A DNA stretch of 64,000 nucleotides from Aureococcus anophagefferens (Eukaryota; Sar; Pelagophyceae; Pelagomonadales; Pelagomonadaceae): NCBI RefSeq assembly GCF_000186865.1, contig NW_008705564.1, positions 1,510,675 to 1,574,674 on the forward strand, given 5' to 3'. Position numbers and translations under genes: made by a program. Of this stretch, positions 56,664 through 64,000 are shown in pieces. The notes below the pieces were generated by a model, which was not told the DNA's origin, searched no databases, and was given only the letters and a program-made list of their open reading frames with translations. Each line of letters begins with the position of its first letter. Position 1 is the first letter of the stretch.

Positions 56664-57997
56664 TTAGAGGCCGAGGGGCTTCCAGATGGGCCGCCCGGGG
56701 CCGTCTCTCGGGCTGCCGATGCGGCCGACGTCGGCGGCGCCGCGCGCGTCGAGGGGCGACGCCGGCCGCGACCGGCTCCGCGCGGAGTGCTCGAGGTGGG
56801 CCACGCGCGACTCGTAGGCCTCGCGCAGCTTCATGGCCGTCGCGACCTCGGCGGCGAGGAGCGTCTCCTGCTCGATGCGCTGGCTCGTGAGCTCGCGCTT
56901 GAGCGCGGCGACCTCGCGCTCGGAGCCGCCGGACGCCCACGCCCGCTGCCGCTTCTTCAGCTTCTTCAGGGGCACGGGCAGCAGGCCGTAGGGCGCGAGC
57001 ACGTCCAGGTCGTCGAAGATGTCCGGGTCGAGCAGCTCGTCGAAGGACGCGGCGCCGTGGACGGCGACGAGGTGCGCCGCGAGGCCGCGCGCCTTCTCGT
57101 CGACCAGCTGGAGCTCGTCGACGAGCCGCGCGGCCATGTCGTCGGCGCGCGCGCGCTCCTTCGGGCTCAACGGCGCGTCCCCGGGCGGCGGCGGCGGCGG
57201 CAGCGGGTGCTGCTCGGGCGAGCCGTCGCTGATGTCGCTCGGCGACGACGCGCGGCGCGCGAGCAGCGCCGCGTGCGCCTCGGGCGCCTCCCGCCGCCGC
57301 GCGAGCAGCGCCTTGGCGACGCCCTCGTGGGTCCGCAGCCACTCGGACGCCTCGTGCTGCTTCTGGTCGTCGGCGTAGTCCTACGAACGTCGGACGCGTC
57401 GTCTCAGAGGCGCCTCTCTCTCCTCTCGCGGACGCCGCGCCGCGCCACGGGGAACTTGCCGTCGATGTCCCGCGCCGCGAGCATGTCGTGGCCGTCGCGC
57501 TTGAGGTTGCCGAGCATCTTCAGGGACACGAGCACGTCGACCCGCCCCTCCCACGCCGCAAAGTGCACGGCCGTGCGCCCCCACTTGTCCGCCGTCTCCA
57601 CGTCGACGCCCAGCTCCGTGACCAGGCAGCGCAGGGCGTCGATCTGGCCGTTGCGCGTCGCGACGTGGATGGCGCTCTCGCCGTGCGCGGCGCAGCCCGC
57701 GATCGGGTCCGCGCCCAGCTCGAGAACGAGGCACCGCAGGCTCTCGAGCTGGCCGCTCCAGGCCGCCCGGTGCGCCGCCGTCCAGCCGTCCTCGTCGACG
57801 TTGTCCACGGCCGCGCCGCACTCGAGCACGAGCACGCGCATGGCGTCGAGCTGCCCGTGCATGGACGCGCGGTGCAGCGCGCTCCAGCCCAGGGAGTCCT
57901 TGGCGTCGACGTCGACGCCGGACATGTTCAGGCGCCGCAGGCCCTCGACGTCGCCGTGCCGCGCGGCGGAGATGGTCTTCACGGCGTGCGTGACCAT
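56664..57997 (-). CDS. ankyrin-repeat protein with coiled-coil C-terminus
   Basis: Exons 57997-57449 and 57380-56664 (421 aa) with a 68-bp GT-AG intron. The splice joins GKFP to DYADDQKQHEASEWLRTH, completing a last ankyrin-type repeat, which supports one gene rather than two. Ankyrin repeats occupy about 10-185 (GWSALHRASMHGQLDAM, GWTAAHRAAWSGQLESL, GESAIHVATRNGQIDAL, GRTAVHFAAWEGRVDVL). The rest is helical, with a basic KKLKKRQRAWASGG patch, a coiled coil (EREVAALKRELTSQRIEQET) and a Ser/Arg-rich end. A protein-protein scaffold; partner unknown. Confidence 0.8.
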
Positions 57998-58171
57998 GGC
58001 CGCGGCGGCCCCGGTGGTGGATGGGCGTCGGGCTGCCCCAGTCGTCGTGTGCGATCGCGCTGACTGCAATCTGCGGGAAGCTTTGACCTTGATTGAAGGG
58101 GACGCGCGCTCGACCGGCGCCCGTCCGAGGGAGACCTTGCACGTCGCTAAACCCCGGCTAACGCGCGCGTG

Positions 58172-58777
58172 TTATCGGAGCCGCGACGCGGTGAAGGCCC
58201 GCCACGCGGTCAGCCAGACGACGACGTCGACGACCTCGACGACGTACTCCGAGACGTCGATGGGGCACCTGAGGACGGCGACCTGGCCCAGGACCAAGAG
58301 CGACCGGAAGTTCGCGGCGTTGACCGCCGCGTCGAAGGACAGCCGCGGCGCGACGTCCGGGACGACGAAGCCGCCGCGGTAGACCGCCGCGCCGATCCAG
58401 CAGAGGAGCCACGCGCTCGTCTCGGACACGAGGCCCGGCAGCGCGTCGAGGTCCGACGCGACGACGGGCGCGAAGAAGTCCGCGCCGCCGAGCACCTCGT
58501 CGACGAGCTTCTGCGACGTCAAGGCGCAGAGGATGACCGCGGCGTCGCCGGACAGGCGCGCGAACGCCTGCGGATCCTCGTCGATCTGCGCGCGCAGCGC
58601 CGCGCGAGGCAGCGGCCGCGCTGAGGCATGATGCAGCGGCTGCGAGGCGCGGCGCGGCAGCGCGAAGCCTGTTGTCGAGGTAGCGATGCGCGGCAGCGGT
58701 CGCGGCAGCGCGAAGCCTGTTGTCAAGGCAGCGATGCTGCACAGCTTGATGAGTGCGAGCGCCATGCCAGCGGACAT
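58172..58777 (-). CDS. plastid-targeted membrane protein, unknown family
   Basis: 201 aa from ATG 58777-58775. The leader has two copies of TTGFALPR (from a ~45-bp duplication at about 58640-58735), a signal peptide and a Pro/Arg transit region. The mature part (DAAVILCALTSQKLVDEVLG, SAWLLCWIGAAVYRGGF, SLLVLGQVAVLRCPID, VVDVVVWLTAWRAFTA) has about four hydrophobic helices. It may be a thylakoid or envelope protein. No family assigned. Divergent from the sulfatase, with ~190 bp between the starts. Confidence 0.6.
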   Translation of the reverse strand: MSAGMALALIKLCSIAALTTGFALPRPLPRIATSTTGFALPRRASQPLHHASARPLPRAALRAQIDEDPQAFARLSGDAAVILCALTSQKLVDEVLGGADFFAPVVASDLDALPGLVSETSAWLLCWIGAAVYRGGFVVPDVAPRLSFDAAVNAANFRSLLVLGQVAVLRCPIDVSEYVVEVVDVVVWLTAWRAFTASRLR

Positions 58778-58963
58778 CACGCTTCCTCGCGAGACGCGTC
58801 GGCGCGGCGCGACGACGCCGAGGCGCTCCGCGCGCAGCGCGTCGACGACGACGCGGCGGAGGCGCTGGCGCGCCGTGCAAAGGTCGTCGCTGATTGGCTT
58901 GTGGCAGAAAGTTGAGAACGAGCAGAGCAACAAGACCTCGAGCACCAAGAAGACCTCGGCGTG

Positions 58964-60694
58964 ATGTTCGTGCACCCCCTGCTCGCTCTGGCCCTCGTCG
59001 GCGGCGTCGCGTCGTCGACGAAGACGCGCGCAACGACAGCGCCGAAGAAAGACGCTCCGAACGTCGTGCTCCTCTTCGCCGACGACCTCGGCTTCGGCGA
59101 CCCCGGCTTCGCCGGCCACCCGAGCAACCTGACGCCGAACCTCGACGCCCTGCGCGCGTCGGGCCGGCGCCTGAGCACGTGGTACAGCGGCTGCCCCGTC
59201 TGCACGGGGAGCCGCGCGTCGCTCATGACGGGCCGCGTCTACAGCCGCGTCGGCGTGCCCGGCGTCTTCGGGCCGACGTCGCAATCGGGCCTGCCGCTCC
59301 GCGAGGTCACGCTTGCGGACCAGTTCCGCACGGCGGGCTACGAGACGGGCATGCTCGGCAAGTGGCACCTCGGCCAGCGCGAGGCCTACCTGCCGGCGTC
59401 GCGGGGCTTCGACAGCTACCTCGGCATCCCGTTCAGCGACGACATGGGCGCCGCGCGCCTCTCCGACTGCGGCAACGGGACGACGATCCCGGCGACGGTC
59501 ACGGGCGACTGGTCGCGCGCGGCCTACGCGGCCCACGGCTACACGCAGGCGCTTCGCTTCGAGGACGAGGCGTCGGACCGGGGCGGGCGGTTCCTGCCGC
59601 TGGTCTCGCAGTCCAAGGGCGCCACGACGGTCGTCGAGCAGCCCGTGGACCTGACGCACCTCCAGGAGAAGTACGCGGCCTTCGCGACGGATTTCATCGG
59701 GAGCGCGAAGAAGAAGTTCTTCTTCTACGCGGCGCTGTCGCACGTGCACACGACGCAGGGCAATCTGCCCGACAAGCAGTACGCGGGCTGCGCGTTTCGG
59801 GGCACGTCGATCCGCGGGCCCTTCGGCGACGCGCTCGCCGAGGCGGACGATTTGGTCGGCTCCATCGTCGGCGCCGTCGACGGCGCGGGGCTCCGGGAGC
59901 GGACGCTCTTCGTCTTCTCGTCGGACAACGGGCCCTGGATGGTCCAGGCCGAGTCCGCGGGCTCCGTGGGCCACCTCTACGCGCGGTCCGCGGGCTACTG
60001 GAACGTGGGCAAGGGCTCGACCTGGGAGGGCGGCATCCGCGAGCCGGCCTTCGTGTCGTGGAAGGGCGTCGTCGAGGAGAACTCCCAGTCCGCGGCCGCG
60101 GTGTCGTCGACGGACGTCTTCCCGACGCTGTCCGAGCTCATCGGCGCGCCGCTGCCGACGACCCTGACGTACAACGGATCCTCGGAGCCGGCGATCTACG
60201 ACGGCGTCGACCAGTCCTCGGTCTGGTTCGGCGGCGCGGGGACGTCCGCGCGCGACGAGGCGGGCGACTGCCTCTTCTTCTTCGGCGGGCCCCACGGCGC
60301 CGACGCGCCGTCGGCGGCGCGCTGCGGGCCCTACAAGCTCCACTACGCGACGGGGCCGGGCCTCGCGGGCTGCGACGGCTGCGAGAAGCAGTACTACGAC
60401 CCGCCGATGGTCTTCCAGGTCGAGGTCGACCCGAGCGAGCAGTTCCCCCTGACGAAGAACAACACGCGCCACTACGCCGACGCGGCGATCAACGACGTCC
60501 TGGCCATGGCCGCGAAAAGCCTGAAGGCGTACTCGGCGACCTACGCCGCGGGCGAGCTCACGCCGGCGAACGGCGGCGTCGCGCCCGACGCCGACGCGGA
60601 GGTCGTCAACGGCACGGCGCTCTACGGCGTCTGCTGCGACCGCCAGGCCGCCGACACCTGCGACTGCGACGGCAAGCCCTACCCGGGGCGCTGA
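58964..60694 (+). CDS. secreted sulfatase (arylsulfatase family)
   Basis: 576 aa with a signal peptide (MFVHPLLALALVGGVA). Metal-site aspartates lie in LLFADDLGFGDPG (D40, D41). The formylglycine motif is C80-T-G-S-R in GCPVCTGSRASLMTGR. GKWHLGQ, ALSHVHTT, SSDNGPW and KGSTWEGGIREP complete the type I sulfatase active site. The canonical core is CxPxR or CxAxR, and here Gly takes the Pro/Ala place, so conversion of Cys to formylglycine may be affected. The C-terminus is Cys-rich (GVCCDRQAADTCDCDG). Likely releases sulfate from algal or other sulfated polysaccharides or lipids outside the cell. Confidence 0.88.
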   Translation: MFVHPLLALALVGGVASSTKTRATTAPKKDAPNVVLLFADDLGFGDPGFAGHPSNLTPNLDALRASGRRLSTWYSGCPVCTGSRASLMTGRVYSRVGVPGVFGPTSQSGLPLREVTLADQFRTAGYETGMLGKWHLGQREAYLPASRGFDSYLGIPFSDDMGAARLSDCGNGTTIPATVTGDWSRAAYAAHGYTQALRFEDEASDRGGRFLPLVSQSKGATTVVEQPVDLTHLQEKYAAFATDFIGSAKKKFFFYAALSHVHTTQGNLPDKQYAGCAFRGTSIRGPFGDALAEADDLVGSIVGAVDGAGLRERTLFVFSSDNGPWMVQAESAGSVGHLYARSAGYWNVGKGSTWEGGIREPAFVSWKGVVEENSQSAAAVSSTDVFPTLSELIGAPLPTTLTYNGSSEPAIYDGVDQSSVWFGGAGTSARDEAGDCLFFFGGPHGADAPSAARCGPYKLHYATGPGLAGCDGCEKQYYDPPMVFQVEVDPSEQFPLTKNNTRHYADAAINDVLAMAAKSLKAYSATYAAGELTPANGGVAPDADAEVVNGTALYGVCCDRQAADTCDCDGKPYPGR

Positions 60695-61091
60695 GCTTCT
60701 CGCGCTTTTCTCCCTCTTTTTGTTTCCGAATTTTTACAAGACTACTTCCCGACACTGCTCTTGCGACGGACTTTCTCGTCTGTCGCCGAGGCTTCGCTGC
60801 GGGCGCTCGGTCGGCGTCGGATGGCGTGTTTGAAAATCTTGCGGCCGATTCGTGGTGGCTCTCTCTCTAGCGCATTAGGCGACGCACCCCGCCTGTTCGC
60901 CTTGGCCCAAGGCTTGGGCGGACGCGGGCACTGGGGGGCCCACTCAAGGCCTTAAGGCTCTCAAGTCCAGACATTCTCCCGTGAACACGCTGTGGAATAC
61001 CGGCCAGCGCGCGGCGACCAGTCCACCCGCGAACGTATCCGCTCGTCCAGACACGTCACGTGACCCCTCGACGACGCTTCGTCCAAAAACC
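60695..61091. other. intergenic region with 34-bp dispersed repeat (copy 2 at 60861-60894)
   Basis: The spacer between the sulfatase and the C2 gene is T-rich just after the stop (TTTTCTCCCTCTTTTTGTTT), which may be the 3' UTR. 60861-60894 repeats 32012-32045 exactly. The palindromic AAGGCCTTAAGG-type text near 60945 has no assigned role. No gene seen. Confidence 0.6.
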
Positions 61092-62155
61092 ATGGCCCCC
61101 CGCCTGTGGAAGATGCTCGTCGCCCTCACGCTTTCGGGGACGACATTCGCGGCCGAAAAGCACGGCGCGTCGCCACGACCCCGCCGCCGCCTCGCGAGCG
61201 ACGGCGGCGACTGCCCCGCCGGCGAGACGGAGCTCCGCATGGACATCTACAACGGCCGCGTCCGCGACGCCGACCCGAATTTCTTTTACGGCGAATCCGA
61301 CGCGTATCCGCCCGCGTCGAGAAACAAAGCGTCGCCAGGACCGCCACGCGACGTCGGCGCTCGTCGAGGCCGGCGCGTCGGTGGACTACCCGTCGCGTGA
61401 CGGGCTGAGCGCCATGGCGGTCGCGGCGAAGCGGGGCGACGCGATCATCCCCTCCCCCCGAAACGCCGGCGAGACGCGTCACCCCGAAACGCGCCGCTAG
61501 GTACTGCGTCATGAAGGTGCGCGGCGAGGAGCAGTCGACGCGCGTGTCGTCGACGTTCCTCGACAACAACAACCCGCCGTTCATGGAGTTCTACCACTTT
61601 GGGTGCCAGCCGCACGACGCGGCCATCGACTTCCAGTGCTTCGACTGGGACCGGCGCCAGGACCACGAGGTCGTCTTCACGGGCGAGACGCTCAACGCGT
61701 GGCCCGCGAGCAACGAGCAGTTCCGCTGGGACGACCGCGACGAGCCCAAGTACCACTTCAACGTCGTCCTCGCCTACGACGGCGACGGCGACTCCGCGAC
61801 GTCGTCGTCGTCGTCCAAGTCCACCCGCGAAGGCGACCTCACGATCGGCATCGTCGGCCTCGTCGTCGTCTTCCTCCTCGGGCTGGCCTGCGGCGGGTGC
61901 CTCCTCTACAAGAAGCGCGGGCCGAAGGGGCTCCCGACGACGGCGGCGGCGGAGGTCGTCGGCATGGAGATGGCCGAGGTCGTCGTCATCGACCGCGACG
62001 CGCAGCGATCGGCGGCCAAGCTCGCGTCCGCGCCGCCCGCGTCCGCGTCGTTCGCGTCCGCGCAGTCCGAGGCGGCCGAGGTCGATCGCGCGATCGCGCT
62101 CGTCGCCGAGGCGGAGCAGCGCGAGGCGCAGCCGCAGTCGCCGACCGTCGTCTAG
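61092..62155 (+). CDS. C2-domain type I membrane protein
   Basis: Exons 61092-61303 and 61501-62155 (218 aa) join by a 197-bp GT-AG intron, giving ESDAYCVMKVRGEEQSTRVS. A signal peptide (MLVALTLSGTTFAA) precedes a C2-like domain (ETELRMDIYNGRVRDADPNF, STFLDNNNPPFMEFYHFG, FQCFDWDRRQDHE). Acidic loop residues could bind Ca2+. One membrane helix follows (DLTIGIVGLVVVFLLGLACG), then a cytosolic Ala/Ser/Glu tail. A C2 domain on the lumenal or extracellular side is unusual. The intron contains a repeated CCCCGAAACGCCGG-type block but no element ends. Confidence 0.7.
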
Positions 62156-62425
62156 CGCGACACATGTCCCGTTCCCCGTCCGCCCCTGTCCATCCCTGTG
62201 CCCCCTGTGCAGCTGTACTAACTCCTGGATAGTCGCGCTACACGAAGTCCGCGCGGTCGAGGACCGCACGGCGCAGGGTGATCGCATCTTAGGACCACGA
62301 GTATCACCGGAGGCGTCTTTTCGAGACGCGGCGAGACGATCGAAGCCGCAGTGCAGCGCGCCGACGCGCGCGACGCGTGGTTCAACGAAGACTGCGACTT
62401 GACGTTGAAGCTCGACGGCGAGGCC

Positions 62426-62643
62426 ATGGCCATCATGCTGCCTCGAAGGTGTCTGTGGCTGCTCGCGCTGGGTTGCGCAACCGCGTTCCAGCTCGTCGCG
62501 GCGCCCCCGCGCCGCGCCCTGACGCCGGCGACCCGCTCGCGCGCCGCGGCGTCCGAGGAGCCCGCGGCGGCGGGCCCCGAGGACGGCGAGCTCGACGACC
62601 TCGCGGACCTGCTCGACGGCGAGGACGACCTGAGCGACCTGCT

Positions 62644-62678
<35 letters not shown>

Positions 62679-63310
62679 CCGCGCCGCCGCCGCCCGCGGG
62701 CGAGGTCGTCGCGTCGGCGCTGCTCGGCGGCCGCGTCGACGGCGCGCTTCCCGCCGCGCCCGGCGGCGGCGACGACGACGACGCGGGCGGCCTCGCGGAG
62801 CTGCTGCGCATGGGCGAGGCCGGCGGCGACGCGGCGTCGCTGGAGGCCGAGTGGCAGCGGCGCAAGGAGGAGATGGACTCGACCGCGGAGCGCAAGCGCG
62901 CGCGCGCGGAGAAGCGGCGCCGCGACGTCGAGGAGGACGAGCGCCTCGCGATCGAGAAGGGCCTCGGCGTGCTCCACAAGGACCCCCTCTGCCGGGGCGT
63001 CGTCGTCGCCATCACCTGCGGCACGCCCGCGGACAACGCCACCGTCGCCGAGCTCACGGCCGCGCTCAAGGGCGAGTTCGGGCCCCAGGTCGAGGTCGCG
63101 CACAACGTCGACCCGACGCCGGAGGACGACATGCCCCTCTTCGAGGTCTGGCTCGAGGGCTACCGCTACGTCGTGCTCCACTCGCGCAACTGGCACGAGG
63201 AGGGCGACCTCACGCCCGAGAAGATCGGCGCGATCGTCGACGTCGTCCGCGACGAGATCTCCGACGACGCCATGCTCGTCCTGGGCAGCTACCCGGACGT
63301 CGAGGGGTAA
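62426..63310 (+). CDS. plastid-targeted acidic protein, unknown function
   Basis: 294 aa. Leader MAIMLPRRCLWLLALGC followed by ATAFQLVAAPPRRA is a classic secondary-plastid signal plus transit peptide. An Asp-rich stretch (DDDDDDDDDAPAPPPP) and a helical segment precede a folded C-terminal region (LHKDPLCRGVVVAITCGTPA, VEVAHNVDPTPEDDMPLFEV, WLEGYRYVVLHSRNWHEEGD). The family is not recognised. The ATG at 62426 starts the leader, and the upstream 270 bp shows no other gene. Confidence 0.6.
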
Positions 63311-63358
63311 TAGAGATCGGTCCGTCGGTCGGGGGCGCCTGTGGAGCTTTGACTTAGG

Positions 63359-64000
63359 CTATACCCGCGCGTCGATGCGCGCGAGGTCTTTTATAGCACT
63401 CTCGTCGCCCTTGGCAGCGGCGCGCTCGAGCCAGTATCTGGCTTTGCCGAGGTCGACTTCCGTGCCGTCTCCGTCCCTGTAACAAATGCCAAGGTTGAAC
63501 TCTCCAAGGGTTAAGCCTTGGTTCGCCGCGAGCGCGAAGTACCAAAACGCTTCTCCGATTTTCTGCTCAGAGTAAAGTACAACCGCTAAATTGTTTTTTG
63601 CGAGCGCGTCGCCTCGATCTGCGGCCGCCCGATACAGCCGCTCCGCCTTCTTCTTGTCCAGCTTGACGCCGCTTCCAGTCTCATGCAATCTCCCAAGGTG
63701 CCTCACCGCTTCCACGGCCCCGAGCTCCACGGCGCGCTTCCAAATCTTCGCGGCTTTCTTATCGGATTTCACGAGGCCGTAGTGACCGAGGCGGTACGCG
63801 CTTCCCAAACACGTAATTGCTTCCGGCACCTCGTTCTCCACGTGGCGGCGCAGACGCGCGAGGTCTTCCGCATCGCTTTTTGCGCGCGGTACACGACAGA
63901 GGGGACACACGTCGGTGCCAATCTTGCCAATCTTGCCACTGCACGACTCGCAGACCTTTCGGCAGCAACAGACGCGAAGCACGCCCGGAGAATTCACGTC
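63359..64000 (-). CDS. RING-like/Sel1-repeat protein, 5' part beyond the window
   Basis: The frame continues past the right edge, so the true start is outside. CCCRKVCESCSGKIGK...VCPLC is a RING- or MYND-like zinc motif. Then come five Sel1-like TPR repeats (AITCLGSAYRLGHYGLVKSD, AVRHLGRLHETGSGVKLD, AKNNLAVVLYSEQKIGEAF, LGEFNLGICYRDGDGTEVD). Such RING-Sel1 proteins form large families in pelagophytes and haptophytes. The gene is clearly less GC-rich than its neighbours, like the HMG-box genes near 32-37 kb. Confidence 0.8.
   Translation of the reverse strand, partial: DVNSPGVLRVCCCRKVCESCSGKIGKIGTDVCPLCRVPRAKSDAEDLARLRRHVENEVPEAITCLGSAYRLGHYGLVKSDKKAAKIWKRAVELGAVEAVRHLGRLHETGSGVKLDKKKAERLYRAAADRGDALAKNNLAVVLYSEQKIGEAFWYFALAANQGLTLGEFNLGICYRDGDGTEVDLGKARYWLERAAAKGDESAIKDLARIDARV

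Noticed and set aside
56664..58069. Two separate genes: an ankyrin protein ending at 57404 and a coiled-coil protein starting at 57170
   Set aside because: A 68-bp GT-AG intron joins them in phase and completes an ankyrin-type repeat (GKFP-DYADD). The putative second gene has no good ATG.
1..64000. Bacterial or viral origin of the window
   Set aside because: Spliceosomal introns in most genes, plastid leaders, HMG, FERM, U-box, WW and PKG domains and absence of operons or viral core genes all point to an algal nuclear chromosome.

Overview
The window is nuclear DNA of a GC-rich unicellular eukaryote, most likely the pelagophyte alga Aureococcus anophagefferens or a close relative. The evidence is: (i) dense, GC-rich protein genes on both strands with short spliceosomal introns; (ii) plastid-type leaders with an A|F cleavage context (ATAFQL, AAFQAP, ANALFVAAP), as in algae with secondary red plastids; (iii) at least 14 copies of two families of short repetitive introns flanked by ~8-bp target-site duplications. 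These match the published 'introner elements' (IEs) of Aureococcus, which are non-autonomous DNA transposons that become introns. The species name is an inference; the repeats, duplications and splice reconstructions are read directly from the sequence.

Layout. 0-6.8 kb: a C-type-lectin membrane protein, a tandem pair of SPRY proteins (one fused to cytochrome b5) with a TIR-bounded low-complexity element between them, and a plastid SAP/TPR protein. 7-18.3 kb: an arylsulfotransferase-like gene, an EF-hand/HAD-like protein, a GLYR-type reductase, a membrane protein with a tailspike-type (peptidase G2-like) autoprotease domain, a Tdp1-type phosphodiesterase with ubiquitin-interacting motifs, and a secreted Cys-rich protein. 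19-31.3 kb: a multicopper oxidase whose three introns are all IEs, a LYR-motif protein, a PHB-depolymerase-like esterase broken by an assembly gap, a hypothetical gene, and a 2,157-residue Trp/Arg-rich protein with two IE introns. 31.4-38.8 kb: a less GC-rich stretch with two related HMG-box proteins in tandem, a 658-N gap, and a SAM/U-box protein. 38.8-52.2 kb: an MFS transporter, a FERM-IQ protein, a small Lys-rich protein, a cGMP-dependent-type kinase, a small secreted protein, a second arylsulfotransferase-like gene, and a WW-domain protein with a degenerate SGNH fold. 52.3-64 kb: an NRAMP-like transporter, a Y-family DNA polymerase with a UBM, plastid proteins, an ankyrin protein, a sulfatase, a C2 membrane protein and a RING/Sel1 protein cut by the window edge.

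There are no operons. Genes stand alone and most neighbours are divergent or convergent with short spacers. Functional themes are secreted or surface enzymes acting on organic matter (oxidase, esterase, sulfatase, two arylsulfotransferase-like proteins), ubiquitin-linked DNA repair, and plastid-targeted proteins. The most notable signal is the intron system: each element supplies the 3' AG at its own terminus, and the 5' splice site (often GC rather than GT) is borrowed from the duplicated target. Removal of element plus one target copy restores the reading frame in all 13 copies I could resolve. Coordinates of multi-exon genes below give the outer span; exon limits are in the evidence.
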